Positions 32,901 to 44,748 of a stretch of 64,000 nucleotides of DNA are shown here, in pieces. The DNA lies in the NCBI GenBank assembly GCA_947359465.1, contig OX375873.1, positions 43,992,437-44,056,436 on the forward strand, in the 5' to 3' direction. Within the stretch, counting starts at the first letter, position 1. Every line of letters begins with the position of its first letter. The position numbers and the translations under genes are program-made. This stretch comes from Metellina segmentata (Eukaryota; Arthropoda; Arachnida; Araneae; Tetragnathidae). The notes beneath the pieces were generated by a model. The model was not told where the DNA came from. It worked only from the letters and a program-made list of their open reading frames with translations, and searched no databases.

Positions 32901-35900
32901 TGACTCTTTTTATTTTTTTCCTGCAAAAGTTCATCTTATGGAGGATTGCAGTTGGTAAAAAACAAGCACATCTGATACAAAATGTTTTTGTCGGTGAACA
33001 AAGTACACACCACCTATATTGGGTGTGAATACTTTTCTACAAAACAGGTCTATTGCCAAATATACATTTGAATGTCAACTTCAATATGTTTTACATTTAG
33101 TACAATGGAAACCATAAATATATTTACAATACTCACACAAATCCATTATATGGTTCCGACAGATTGCACAATTATCCACAACAATATCTGTCAATGAAAT
33201 AAAAAATAGTTTTTAATTACTTTAATTTTTCATTAAGTTATTAAGAATTAAACAAAGTCAAAGTTTACTTACCCCAAGCCCACAAAGCAACAGCATTCCA
33301 CTGAAAATAACAAAAAAAAAGTTATTTTAAGAATACAAAAGCTAAAAATATTTGAATTAATTAAAATTTGGTAAAAAAAAATTCATATTTCTTAGACACT
33401 ATCACCATTGGCTTTCATGTGTATAATAAACCACTGTACCATGTGCCCACGGTTCAGTGTCACCCTCATTTTGGTTCCTCTGCGTTGTACATTTTGAGAA
33501 TTTCCTACACAAAGGCCATCCAGTGCATTTGATATAAACAAGGTTCCCTCTATTTTTTCCTAACTAAAAATAAGGACTTTTTAGGACAAAATAAGGACTT
33601 TCCAAGGACTTAAAAAATTGGGGAAAAATAAAACCCCTTATTATACAATGCAATACCCGACTTTCGACCAAGTGGAGATGCTGTTACTGATTAGTTAATC
33701 TTATAAGAAAGTAGTATGTAAAAAATTTAATATTCAAGTCTATTTTCTAAAAATTATACACAAATAATGAGAGTTTTCAAAATAAGCAGTCTGATTTTTA
33801 CAAAATTCAACAGTTAATATATGGGCATTAACATGTACACGTTTTAGTAATAAATAAGTACATAAACAAATTATAGAATGGAGACCGCAAGGGGGGGGGG
33901 ATATTTTAAAAAAATCTCTTTGTAGTGCATTTGCTTTCTTTTATAAAAAGGGAAATAAAGAGCCAAGTTTGATCAGGACCAGGCTTGGTTTTGCCGGTCT
34001 CCCAGCTGCTGTTGCGAGTTTCATTTCGTTTTCTTATTCTTGTCATACAAGGGAGTTCCGCCCCAACTCGCCAACCCTCGATTTTTTTTCTGGAACTGAT
34101 AACCGATTGCTTCAATTTTTAAGAGCAGAATCACCCTAAAAAATTTCAAAATTCTTCCTTATTCAACTTTACTGAGATAGTTTTTACAGAGCATCAGAAG
34201 TATAAAAAAAAGCTAGATAAAAAAAAAAAATAGAAACACATTGGATTGCCACTCAGATAGCAGTATTAATTAAAATAAATTATCTTTATATTGTTTTTGA
34301 TCACCAACCAACTTAAAAATTCCCTTCCCAATAATTATAATAACTTTTTAAAACATTGCACTCACAGGTAACTGAATAAAACATAATTAATTAACATTGA
34401 TGATCGCATTCTAGTATGTCTAGCAGGGCAACTATTTTATGCATTGCGAAAGATAGCAGCCAATCTAAGCAAATCCAAGTTGGACGTCCAAAATACGGAC
34501 GTTTTTCTCTCACTTTTTTACATCTTTCCGACAATTTTTAAAAATTAAGGAGTTAAACCTGGACATAATTGATGAAACAACGCAAAATAACAGATATGTT
34601 TAGAGTAAATACCACAGAAAAATTAGAAGATTTGGAAGTAAAATTTGTTCCATTGTATTAAAAAAGGTTTTTCCTTTTGAACACCCTGAGTTATAGAATA
34701 CATATCTAGAACTTAATAAATTTTCTACACTAAAAAGTGACACCAAGATTAAAAACCAATCAAAACAAGGAGGTCAAATTTTTATCTTTTTACGTCAAAA
34801 AGTATAAAATTCAAAGGGGTTTATTGCAGGGTGTCAAGATTTAAATCACTTGATTTAAAGCAACGATTAAAATCATGATTTAAATCAAATGATTTTTTTT
34901 TAAAAATCACTGATTTAAATCACAACTAATCTTACATTTTTATAACTAAGTAAATACATCATAGGAAAAAGACAGAAGTGGTCAAATGCTTTAATTTTTC
35001 TGCACTCATGGGGATTTCAGCACTAATGGTTAGACCCATCTCAGAGGGAACTGGGTCAATTACTGCATGTGATAAAAGATTGCAACAGTCAGTTGTAACT
35101 TATTAGAATATACTATATACTGGAAACAGTAAGGTAAACACACATGACATAAATCTAAATGCCAGGAAGAGTAATGTATAAACATTTCTGATTTACAGCA
35201 CTCATAATATAAACACTCAAAGGAAGTATACAACAGTTTGATTCAAAATTATAAACGAAAGGTGACTGATTTTATTAGCTAAAAAAACACAAGTGGTAAG
35301 TAAAGTTTTTGAGGCATTTGTTAGTTAGCTCCCAAAGTGTGCGCTGCAGCACCCTGGGGTGCAGTGTAGAGAGATGAGAGGTGCTGCAAAGTGCCCGTAA
35401 CCTCCAATCTAAGCTATTTCTAAGCAACAGAAAAAAGGGGTTAAGGTCAGTTATCAAAAATCGGTTCACTCCACAACCAAGAGCATGATGAAGGTAATTT
35501 TATTTGTTTTATTTATATTTTCACCGACCTATGTTTTCTTATTAAGTAAAATTAAAGTGTGTGTGTGTGAATTTTAAATACTAGTTGTATTAATTATGTT
35601 TATGTTCTTATTTGTCTAATTTCTTTTTCAAAGAGCTACAAATATGAACTGTGTATATATATATATATGTAATAATATACCACAGATAAATATTACATGA
35701 TGACAAGGGTGCTGTGAGAAAATTATAATTCATTTAAGGATGCCACCACTTGGATAAGTTTGGGAACCTCTGTGTTTGCTTATTCTTGTAGTTAGAAATA
35801 GAGATTAAAAGAGTAGAAATATACATTTTTACACACAGCCATTAAAATGTCAGCAGGAAAAAAGAAAGATCCTATATGAATTAAAACTAAGTGAAAATCC

Positions 35901-38900
35901 ATTTATTATTGCTGCTCGGCAGTTTTTTTTAATCAGAATTTACTGTAGTCTGATTAATTCTTAGTTCTATTCTACTTCTCAGACTATAGTTTAGGTCTGT
36001 CACTTACACTTGCTGATAAATTTGTTAACATGATGATGTAATTTTCTCAAGAAAAACTATGTAGGATGTCAACTTGTGTTTTAAAGTTAAATAAATGTTA
36101 AGTAAATATTGATTTACCATGTCACAAATTCTGATTGTTTACTTAAAATAAATATTGGTTTACATGTCACGTCACAAACTCAATTTCTTATTTAACAAAT
36201 TTATATATATTTATTATATAAACAGTGTTTAGGGCCTGCAGAAATTTAAATAGAAAAATCCTTATTTAAATCAAAATAATCCGATTTAAATAAAATAAAT
36301 CCAATTAATTGATTTAAAAAAAAAATCATGATTTTTTTACACCCTGGTTTATTGAAATAAAATCAATTAAAAATTATTCATTCCAACTAAAACTGATAGA
36401 ATAAAGGATTACAATTTGTAAACTGTGTATGTCTAGTCCATTTTTAGTTTTTCCAACTAGATAGTACAGGGTGATTTATAAGTACGTATGCAGTTTTCAG
36501 ATGCTGTAAAACAGGAACAGCTTAAGACATGGTCCCCAAATGCAAACTGTTGTTGTTGTGTCTAATCCTTCAGATCTAGCAGCAGCTAGATCAAATCCAT
36601 GAGACCATGAACTCTAGCAAAGTCAAGCACCAGAAGTGGGCAATCAAGGACATCCGCCAAAGTGAGCCCCAAGCAATCGAGGATATGTTCGGGGGAAGCC
36701 GGTAACAGTTGGCACTTGGTACACGTTGCGAAGACCCTGCGGCCAGAATCTAATGTCATGCATCTTAGGTGCCCACTAATAAGTCTCGAGACAGCCGTTT
36801 GATCCTGTCCTGGGACGTCGACGTGGGAGGGGATCCAACGAAAGTGAACCTCTCTACGCTTTGTAATAATTTTAAGGTTATTGAGGATCTGAATGCCTAC
36901 GAGGTCATTAACCCGTCTCCAGTCCTGTAGATGTTGGATCGAGCTGCGGCTATCTGTAAGAATCCATATATCGCTAGAATCTGTGGAGTGGAGGATGGTC
37001 TTTAATCCCTCCCTGATGGCAATCAATTTGCTCCTAAAAATCGAGCAGTTATCTGGGTTTCGTCTGGAGAGTCGAATAAAGAGATTCTCAATATAGATAC
37101 AGCTCCCGGTGTGATTTGACTCGTCTTTACTGCCATCGGTATATATCAAAGTGTCTTCACTAGGAATACAATTAATAACCTCGAGAGCCAGCTGTCGTAG
37201 GTATTCAGGGACATCTGAGTTTTTGTTTGTGTGGGACAGAAGTTCAGAGTGGAAGTGAACTCCGGGTAAACCCTCAATCGGACTAACACAAGGTGTTAGA
37301 GATGAGTACTGGTTGCAAAATAATCTTCATTTTATCGGCCAGACTAAATGGGCTATTCCTTTTGAGTCTCTGGTTATTGCTCGTTAGATAGACATTCAGA
37401 GGTTCTGTTCTGATTTTCATAGCTTTTCAATTTGTTGAAAAATTTTACTAAATTCGAGTTTCTAACAAGACTAAGGGGTGGAAGATTGGCCTCGTAAAGT
37501 ACTATATCATTTGGGCAGCTGTTTCTCAGGCCCGTTATAATGCGAGCTACACTCAATTGCACTCTCTCTAATTTGAGGAGGTTAGATGTTGAGGCGCAGA
37601 AGTACACTGGGAACCCATACTCAAGGAAGGGCCTGATAAGCGCTATGTATGTAGCCCTGAGTGTATTAGCATCAGCGCCCCAGTCTCTACCGGAGATGTA
37701 CTTGAGAATATTCAGTCTCTTACGGCTCTTGTTAACTAGATTTAGTATGTGCGCGTTACTTGTGATCTCCTGATCTAAGACAAAGCCCAAGTACTTCGGG
37801 TGTTTAACATAGGAAAGGGGCTGGTCCTGAAAGAGGACCTGGGGGTGATACGAGTTCAAGTGTTTATTGGTGGTAAAGAATCCAACATATGATTTTGAGA
37901 CATTAAAAGTCAGTTTGTGGTCGTTCGCAAAGTTCCACACTTCAATTAACGTTGAATTTAAGGAAAATTCTATTCTGTTCACATCAGAACCAGAGCACCA
38001 CAGCGCAATGTCATCAGCGAACATTCCGACATCACACTCCTCAGGAATGATCTTTTCAAACCCAGCCAAAAACAATGTTGGGCTAAGGACGGATCCCTGA
38101 GGGATTCCCTGGTGAGTTCTATACCAGTTGGAAAGGGTTTCTTTATACTTGACACGAAAATGTCTATCTCTTAAAAAGTCAGCAATCCAGGAAAGGGCGC
38201 TGCCCTTGATTTTAAATTTGTCATGAAGTTTTATAATAAGTAAGTTCCACCAGACTCTATCAAATGCCCTTGAGAGATCCAGGAATACCGCTACAGTGTG
38301 ATTGGTAGGTTTGATGTTTTGAGAGTCTCTGATTTTTTGACCAAGGTATAAAACTTGATCGGTGGTACTGTGGCCTCTCCGGAAAGCAAACTGTTCTTTT
38401 GGTAGAAGATTTTTGGAAGTGAGATAAAAAGTAAGTCTGGTGAGGATAATTTTTTCCATAATTTTGCATGGAATGCTTGTTAAGGCAATAGGTCGGTAAC
38501 TTTCAGGAGAGTTTGCATTTTTGTCTGGTTTCCTGATTGGGATAATGGTTGCCTTTTCCCAGTTCTTGGGTTGTCGACCCTTTCTCCAGGAGAGATTAAT
38601 GATGTCGAGCAATCTCTTCTTTGCCTGCACACCAAGATGCAAAATCATTTTTCCATAGATGCCATCGGGGCCAGGAGACCTGAGAAGATTCAGATCTTCA
38701 ATAGCGAGTTCTAAATCTTGCGGAGAGAAAAGATTGCTGAATAAGGGACTTCTTGCCCTCGTGTTGCGGTGTCCATGCGCAAGATCTCTAGCCCTGCGCT
38801 CGATGGTCTTGTCTTGGGCAGTGAAGGACAGTTTGCTTATATTCTTGTAATGTTGGCCCAAAATGTCTGCAGCTTCTTTATGACCGAGGGACACTCCCGT

Positions 38901-41900
38901 CTTGGGCTAGAATAGTGTTACAGCTCTCAGTTTGAGGTTGTCTTTTGTCAATATTCCTTACCAGTTTCCACAGTTTGGTATCAGGGGTTCTAGAGTCGAG
39001 AGCAGTGCATAATTCGTTCCATCTCTGCTGCTTTAGAAGGGCGTACTTGCGTTTGATCTCTGCATTTACTCTGTTCAATTCGGCCCTGTCGGATACGTTT
39101 AAGATGTTAGATGAGAGATTTGACAATGCTTCTCTCTTTTTCAGAAGTGGCTGCAAGGTAATGATCGCTACCAATATTGTTTAACACAGTATATCTACAA
39201 TGTGGGTAAATATCTGGACTGATGATGGAGATGTCCAGCATTTCTTTAGAATTGTAGCTGTATGAGAGTTGCGTGGGAGCACAAAGCTCCCATCATTCAC
39301 AAGATTTATGCAAACTGTTAGCTAGGTATACTCATAAAGTTTGGGTCCCCCCTCCAGAAAGAAGTGACGTAGTCGATAGTAAGAGTGTCACGTGACTAGT
39401 CAGTGGAAATGGCTGCGTCTGCAGTTAAGAAGGCGTTTTATGTTCTTGAATTGAGCAAAACGGAATCTGTCATTGTTGTGCAATCTCATTTTGGATCACG
39501 ATTTGGAAAAGAACCTCCAACTAGAAAATTAATTTAAGATTGGTTTAAAAAAATTGAAACTATGGGCTTTTGTGCAAAGACTGCAAAGTTATAAGCAGTT
39601 TTTAACATTGCAAAGTAAAAAATACGAACTTTGCCCTAAAAAGGATTGGACATGTTTAATTGTTTTGGGCCCAGGAAAATTCAGTACCGCTTTTGTTTTG
39701 GATACAGAAGAACGTATTGTACCTTTTTCTAGTATGTGTCCTAGAAAAGTTTTTTTTTTTGTTGCAGGAAATTGCATTACAAAAATTAAATTCAAGTCTG
39801 TAGTCCAAAGCAACTTTGAAAACTTTTTTAAGTTTGGCAACCCCTTCAATTTTGTTTTTGGAAGGAATTATGATATCATCCATGTTAATAATTGCTGTTC
39901 CATCAGATAAAAGTTCCTTAAAAATAAGACTGAATAAACTTTTTAAACACAGATAGGGAATTACATAATCCAAACGGAACTCTTTTAAACTCATATTGAC
40001 CGTTATGCGTTAAAAAACTGGTATATTTAGAACGTTCGGGGCTGACTGGAATGTGGAAATTTCCGTTCTTAAGATCTAAATTACTATATACTAAGGCTCC
40101 CTGTAATTTGACAAAAATGTCCTCTATAAGTGGCAGTGGAAATCTTTCTTTTATGGTTTTAGTGTTAATCTTACGATAATCAACACAAATTTTCATTGAA
40201 TTATCAGCTTTTTAACTAACACTAATGGCGATGAATAAGCTAAATTGCTCTCTGTAATAATTCCATTGTTTAACCATTTCGATACCTGTGTGTTAACCTC
40301 CTGTTTTTCAATTTCCTCGAATCGGCGTGATCGCTGCGCAGTCGGAATATTATCAGAAAGAATTATTTTCATTTCCAAATTCATTTATTTATATTTATTT
40401 GGCATATATTATTTTATCAAACCTTACAGCTCAGCCCGTAAATTAAAAGCGCAGATGTGCAAAGTATCTACTTCCTGTAACGACGCATCTAGTTCGATAT
40501 TGAATAAAAACAAATCATTACAGGCATTGAGGGATGTATTTAGACTACTATTTTGTTGTTCCTTCTGCTGCGATTCTTCATTTTGCTTTTTAATAGCTTC
40601 CTTTCATGTGCGAGAATTTTTTATAGCTTTGTTGTTAGCTGTGCTTCTGTGGATTTCAATTCGATGGGGTTCTAGTTTTAGATTGCCCAATATGTTAGGA
40701 GGAATAATGAAGTCACATAGATTTTGCAAACTGGTATGGGAAACGTTATAGAGTTTGTAGGGTCATTGGGTGATGCTAAAGAAAGATTTGTGGTTTTTAC
40801 CTCTTAACAATTACCGAACGCCCCTCTTAACGTAATGGAGCCTTCATATTTCGTTTCTGGGGAGAGGTGCGATTCTTTAATACAATGTATAGCTGTTCCA
40901 TTATCAATGAGGTTTTTATATCCCCCCCTTAACCGGAATATTTTCGTATTGAAATGTATTGATGCATTTCTTTCGTTTCTGATTGTGTGTTTTGGTTGTA
41001 AAACCCTTGCGTTGGGTTGTTTTGTCTTTGAAATTGTTTGTGTGGCATTTGTCTATAATGGTTTTCGAATGTCAGCTGGTGTGTGCGTTACTGAGTGATT
41101 TGCGTTTTGAAGAGAAGTAGATGTCACATTCTTTAGCGAGTTGCGGTGGAAAATTTAAAGTCGTGGTTTAAATATTCACCTACACTTCTGTTACAGGTAA
41201 CATAAAATATCTCACATTGTCAATGTTATATGTGCGATGAAAGTGCATACTTACTTATAAATCACCCTGTATATTAAATATACTATCTATACCTTATTAA
41301 ATATACTATCTAGTTCAAAATCAAAAATTGACTAGACAGATGCAAATTATTTTACTGAATATGGTAATTTTTCCAACTTGCGGTTTCCAACCAAGGTTTC
41401 ACATGTTTGTCACCAATTTTTTAAAGTACTAGGGGACTCTGTCCCCTGCTCGCTTACCCCTGGGGATTGCTATGCAGTCCCATTTGGTTTGTTTCGCGAA
41501 ACAACACTCCTTTTGTAGAGTTAATCTCCTGTGACGGCGATACTATCTTAATAATTAGTATAATCCCGATTTGACATTCTGGTCCATAATGTCGCAGCAA
41601 GGGCTTCACCCCCTGCTCGCCAACCTCCGGGGATTGCTACTCAATCCCATTTGGTTTGCTTCACAAACCAACATTCCTTCCGCGAATCAATCTCTGTGAA
41701 GGCGATCTTAATAATTCTGTCCATGACGTCACTGTAAGAGCTTCGTCCCCTGCTCACTAATGATCGCCAATCCCGGGGATTGCTACACAAACCTGGTTTG
41801 GTTTGCTTCACGAACCAAGACTCATTTGGCAAGTGATTTCCTTTTGTTTTTACTTTTAACACTTTTCTAACTTTACTTAACACACCCTAAACTAATAGCT

Positions 41901-44748
41901 GCAAATAATAAAACACCTTCTCCATCTTGTTACCTGTACATTTTAAAATAAATAATAAATAATTGCATTAATTGTTTTTATGGTAATTGTTGCTATGATA
42001 AAATTTCATATCTTGCAAACCTGATAGTCAGAAAATGTACCCTTCACATGCATGAGGAACATGCTCCGCGATCTAAGAAATACAAAATTTGTGTGAGAAA
42101 CTTTTGATAGCATCGAATTTATATACGAACTAATTAAAAAAAAATTTTCCCAAAGAAGCTGAAATCTAAGCTTTTATTTGGTATTTTCAAATTTAAAAAC
42201 TAATTGTATCAAGCTATAGATGTGGCAGTTTTAGTTTTGTATTGGAAATTACGATCTAAAAGTTGTATGACCAACTTTGAATTCCATAGACTTTATTTAT
42301 TAACCAATTTAAAAAATAATAGTACTATAAGAAAGAGCACAATCTAAGGTATTTAGTGATGTTTTCAAATTTAAAAAATAATAGTATTAAGCTATAGATT
42401 TTACAGCTTCAACAAAAAGTAGTGAAAATATCCTAATATTACGGAATTTGTATGACCAACTTTTGTTTGCATCAAATTTATTTATTAACCAATTTAAAAA
42501 ATAATTGTACTGTAAGAAAGAGTATAGTATGGTATAGGAATATAAATATGACAGTTTTTTAAAAAAATTTCAAAAATGGCTCGATTTTTCCCTAATTTCA
42601 AAAAAATATTTTATCAGGAAGCAAATTAAAATTTCTAAAAAAAACTAGACGAGCTGAAAATTTACGTTTAGAGGTACTCTAAAAAATCTCACGGCTGAAG
42701 ACTGAAAATTTGTATGTGTTTTGCTCACTCACGGTAGAAATTTAGCTCTTTCAACTTTGACACTTAATAAATTTTAAACTGATAGCCGCATCTGAAAAAA
42801 AAAACTTCATCGTGTTGACTAGACAATTCTGAACAAAACATGATAATTTTGTAATTTTCTTATCCGTACTTCCTAGGGAAACTGTATTAGAATCAAGCTA
42901 AACTCAGTTTTCAATCCTGCGACAGCAACTTTTTTTTAATATAGAGAGATATGTTTTACATTCAGAAACAGAACTGCTAGAGAAATATTGTAAAATTTGT
43001 ACCATTTCTTCAAACACCTTTTTTTTTTGCTACTGAAAATGTTTTAAAAGGTAAGAAAGCTTTTGCATACTGAAATGAAAAAAATCTACGCTATATCATA
43101 TATTTTTAAATGCTAGTAATTAAAGGTGGAACTACTGGAAGTCACATTAAAGGTGGTCAAGAACGTCTCACTCTTGAGGGGGGCCGGGACACAATTTTCT
43201 ATTTTTTTTTGATAATAAATATAATGCTTTGGATTTTTTAATGAAGACACAGCACCTAATTTACAAATAGAAAATTATAAAAAATTAACTTGATATCAAT
43301 TCAATTTTTTTTTTAATTTTCAAAAAAGTGACTGTTTTTACTTTTGATATAACTTGAGAAATTATTTATGAAAAGACACAATATTTACATTTTCTAAAAG
43401 TAGATATTATATTTAAAAATTTGTCTTCACAGTTTTTTATTACATGCAATTACAGCAATTTAAAATTGCTGAAGACAAATCACTTAAATATGTATGAAGA
43501 ATATACATACCAAATTTCATGCAATTATCTTGAATAGATTTTGAATTATAACATTTTAAAGTTGGGAAGAGTGTGGAAAATCCATCAGGGAATGAAAATC
43601 AGTTACAAAAGTGAAATTTTAGTACCTGATGGATTTTTCACTCCGAGTACGTAAGTAAATCCGTTAATGTCTTCAGACCTTTGATTAAGGTTTATTTTGG
43701 CTAATAGTACCTTTCTACGGTACAATTTGTATGCAATTGTACTTTTGTTAGAAGTTTTTCGGATAAGTCAACATATTTTTTGTTTCAAAACTTTGACAGC
43801 TATCAAAACGCTCTTTTGTTTATAACTTCAGTTCTACTCAAGATATCATCATAAAATTGGTGTCAAACAAAAGAGAATTAAATTTCAAATTCTTTGAGAA
43901 TATAAAACAAAAAAGGACTTTTTGAAGATTTTTTTGTGTTTCAGACCCCTTCCCCCCCCTGATCTGACACAACAAACCAAGACGATGTGATCTGCTAAAT
44001 TACCTATGGTTTAAGATCTTCAACATTTATTCTAAGCACCAAAACAACAAACATTAGAACTATGGTGCTTGGAAAAAGTACAGATTAGTAGGATAGTATA
44101 CTGTAGGGAACATCTGAATACCAACTGAATTTCAAGAAACTGTTTACTAAAACAGGTAATCTTCCGCTATCAACAAAACAATTCAATGAAACAATAATCT
44201 AATATTCAACAATATACAGGAAATCATAACTCCCTTTTCATCATCCAAATCAACAAACTTCAATTCTTACAAACTTCCTGATTGATTAAAAAGAAAAAGA
44301 CAAGCCAAAGAGAAGTAACTATCTAATATTAATGACATGTAAACGATTTAAAATGCCGTGTGGTTCAAGTAAGCTACGTAAAACGAGTTCGATAAACAAC
44401 AAAAACAGAACTTCATAATTACGTTCAATTTAATTCTGCTTTGAATATTCTGGAACTTATGAATCACTTACTTGAACACATTTATTTTTCACATCTTTTG
44501 TCTATTTAAAACATGATTTGCACTGAGCACATTAATATATGTAGCTCAACATCCTTGCAATTTAGTTTGTAATTATAACAATACTTTTGATGAAAAACTG
44601 TAATAATATACAATTCATACGAAATAATTAAAAAATGTTTTCTCACCTTTTTCACTTCGAAACGTTTCTTGTCGGCCCTGGAAGTACTTGCAGTTGGCAA
44701 TTCAGAGGCTTCATTGTCAATATCATCATCAACTTCCATTGAGGTCAT
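26954..44748 (-). CDS. rbx1: RBX1/ROC1, RING subunit of cullin-RING ligases (six exons)
   Basis: RBX1 recruits ubiquitin- or NEDD8-charged E2 enzymes to cullin scaffolds in SCF and related ligases. Coding exons, 5' to 3': 44748-44647, 33300-33273, 33187-33137, 31542-31472, 27608-27523, 26966-26954. All junctions are GT..AG and phases agree. The product is 116 residues (human 108). It keeps the cullin-binding [18 protein letters not shown], the zinc ligands in [39 protein letters not shown] and the final CPLD, whose Asp ligand distinguishes RBX1 from RBX2, and the C-terminal EFQKYGH. The start MTSMEVDD mirrors human MAAAMDVD. Introns 1, 3 and 4 are loaded with transposons. It faces away from the gene at 45456. 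Confidence 0.97.
27523..27608 (-). CDS. rbx1: RBX1 exon 5
   Basis: Encodes [15 protein letters not shown], then [13 protein letters not shown], from a CCATTAG acceptor to a GTAAGT donor. It contains the His ligands and the CPLD motif. Confidence 0.95.
27609..29999. other. RBX1 intron 4, proximal part: no gene recognised
   Basis: AT-rich. It contains a GT/G microsatellite near 27931-27950 and an imperfect palindrome near 28195-28240 (GCTTGG ... CCAAGC). The 29100-29700 part has higher GC and may be an old repeat. I see no exon. Confidence 0.4.
30000..30905 (+). pseudogene. P-element/THAP9-like transposase, C-terminal part
   Basis: Plus-strand pieces in shifting frames read [81 protein letters not shown], then [12 protein letters not shown]. 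The NQDxLE...FSxIRxxG block and the SRGGL block are landmarks of P-type transposases. A GTAAGT donor follows SPHR near 30904. It has several stops and frameshifts and is not active. It sits inside RBX1 intron 4 in the opposite direction to RBX1, so it cannot be an RBX1 exon. It may belong to the Helitron ending at 31101 or be an independent remnant. Confidence 0.75.
31060..31101 (+). mobile_element. Family B Helitron 3' end
   Basis: The hairpin GCCAC-GCA-GTGGC runs into CTAG, with T next (31102). The end is identical to the 13842 copy. The 5' end was not found. Confidence 0.8.
31472..31542 (-). CDS. rbx1: RBX1 exon 4
   Basis: Encodes [16 protein letters not shown] and TVAWGVCN, ending phase 0 at GTAAGT. 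It supplies further zinc ligands of the extended RING. Confidence 0.95.
32215..32884 (+). mobile_element. Family B Helitron, 5'-truncated
   Basis: Starts within the conserved 5' block (CGAATCTATGGCACTTAAAG) and ends CACAGTGGCTAG before T, with one arm of the terminal hairpin decayed. The ATTTGAAATCTGCGGAAAA block occurs twice (about 32510 and 32815), so there is an internal duplication. It lies in RBX1 intron 3. Confidence 0.78.
33137..33187 (-). CDS. rbx1: RBX1 exon 3
   Basis: Encodes [17 protein letters not shown] with split codons at both ends. It holds the first zinc ligands (C-x2-C). The intron before it is only 85 bp. Confidence 0.95.
33273..33300 (-). CDS. rbx1: RBX1 exon 2 (28-bp microexon)
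   Basis: Encodes WNAVALWAW plus one base, between a TTTTCAG acceptor and a GTAAGT donor. It continues the cullin-binding strand. Too short for ORF finding, it was located by protein continuity. Confidence 0.95.
34827..36346. mobile_element. hAT-type element, AAATCA family, copy 2
   Basis: Starts CAGGGTGTCAAGATTTAAAT and ends mirrored at TACACCCTG. GTTTATTG flanks both sides perfectly (34819-34826 and 36347-36354). At 1520 bp it is about 440 bp longer than copy 1. The extra part (about 35322-35775) ends TTTGGGAACCTCTG, which resembles another hAT end, so a nested hAT is likely. It lies in RBX1 intron 1. Confidence 0.92.
36586..37149 (-). pseudogene. LINE ORF2: RNase H and C-terminus
   Basis: 187 codons with the RNase H signature: IYTDGSKDE (first Asp), the [11 protein letters not shown] glutamate helix, [25 protein letters not shown]. 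The C-terminal CTKCQ ... PEHILDC is a zinc-knuckle-like end. It belongs to the same ORF2 as the RT segment but in another frame because of decay between 37150 and 37373. Confidence 0.92.
37374..38894 (-). pseudogene. LINE ORF2: reverse transcriptase segment
   Basis: 506 codons open. In order: [12 protein letters not shown], the [18 protein letters not shown] block, [30 protein letters not shown] (finger/palm), [13 protein letters not shown], and FADDIALW, the catalytic pair, then HPKYLGF and the thumb. It lacks an independent start, being the middle of a longer ORF2. The reading frame breaks just upstream (near 38885) and downstream (37150-37373), so no complete ORF2 could be made. RNase H follows, placing it in the I/R1/Loa-like group rather than Jockey or CR1. 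Confidence 0.93.
38878..39307 (-). pseudogene. LINE ORF2: endonuclease end and linker
   Basis: In one frame from 39300: [32 protein letters not shown] and NNIGSDHYL, the C-terminal S-D-H part of an APE-type endonuclease. After a frameshift comes the linker [19 protein letters not shown] ... [13 protein letters not shown]. The element starts here, so most of the endonuclease is missing. Confidence 0.8.
39409..39585 (+). pseudogene. Mariner-type transposase N-terminus (DUF4817-like)
   Basis: [20 protein letters not shown], then [16 protein letters not shown], a stop, then [11 protein letters not shown]. This is the N-terminal helix-turn-helix found in many arthropod transposases (Pfam DUF4817 type). 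It is cut off by the Gypsy fragment, and no DDE domain follows. Confidence 0.75.
39586..41100 (-). pseudogene. Ty3/Gypsy pol fragment (protease to RT)
   Basis: Reading on the minus strand from 41090: a protease-like [14 protein letters not shown] (normally D-T/S-G) and TLRGAFGN near 40800, an acidic/glutamine linker near 40550, then the RT entry [51 protein letters not shown] and PFGLCNSL. The catalytic box reads NMDD instead of YMDD, followed by [19 protein letters not shown] and [11 protein letters not shown]. Frames change several times. No LTR, RNase H or integrase is present. It lies inside the mariner-type element. Confidence 0.85.
41429..42949 (-). mobile_element. Family A Helitron, copy 2
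   Basis: Minus strand: A, then TCTCTCTATATTAAAAAAAA at 42949, ending GGGGACAGAGTCCCCTAG next to A/T at 41429. Same body as copy 1, more diverged. The terminal hairpin is GGGGAC-AGA-GTCCCC, a compensated stem. It has a two-module tail. It lies in RBX1 intron 1. Confidence 0.87.
42950..44646. other. RBX1 intron 1, promoter-proximal part: no gene recognised
   Basis: AT-rich, with a G-rich/C-rich pair (GAGGGGGGCCGGGACAC near 43177 and CCCCCCCCTGATCTGACAC near 43955) that could be decayed transposon ends, and a local inverted repeat around AAATCCATCAGG (43577 and 43630). Nothing coding. Confidence 0.4.
44647..44748 (-). CDS. rbx1: RBX1 exon 1
   Basis: 34 codons from ATG (44748) through KKRFEVKK, phase 0 at a GTGAGA donor. 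A second in-frame ATG at 44739 is an alternative start. The acidic, variable N-terminus precedes the cullin-binding strand. Confidence 0.93.

Larger units (their letters stand above)
36552..39307 (-). mobile_element. RNase-H-bearing LINE, 5'-truncated, 12-bp TSD
   Basis: ATGCAAACTGTT flanks both sides exactly (36540-36551 and 39308-39319). On the minus strand the 3' end has a short AAC repeat rather than poly(A). The 5' end falls inside the endonuclease domain, typical of aborted target-primed reverse transcription. The insertion splits the leader of the mariner-type element. Confidence 0.93.
36467..41269 (+). mobile_element. Mariner-type element holding LINE and Gypsy insertions
   Basis: Ends CAGGGTGATTTATAAGTACG and, mirrored, CAGGGTGATTTATAAGTAAG, with TA at 36465-36466 and 41270-41271. 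The plus-strand transposase start is at 39409. The rest has been replaced or interrupted by a LINE (36552-39307) and a Gypsy fragment (about 39586-41100). The catalytic domain is not visible. Confidence 0.85.

Noticed and set aside
40245..41098. Plus-strand frames of 168 and 87 codons with hydrophobic stretches
   Set aside because: They are antisense to the Gypsy protease/linker region, where minus-strand reading gives family motifs.
39586..41100. An endogenous retrovirus
   Set aside because: Only a protease-to-RT fragment is seen, with no envelope, LTR or integrase. The RT type is Ty3/Gypsy.
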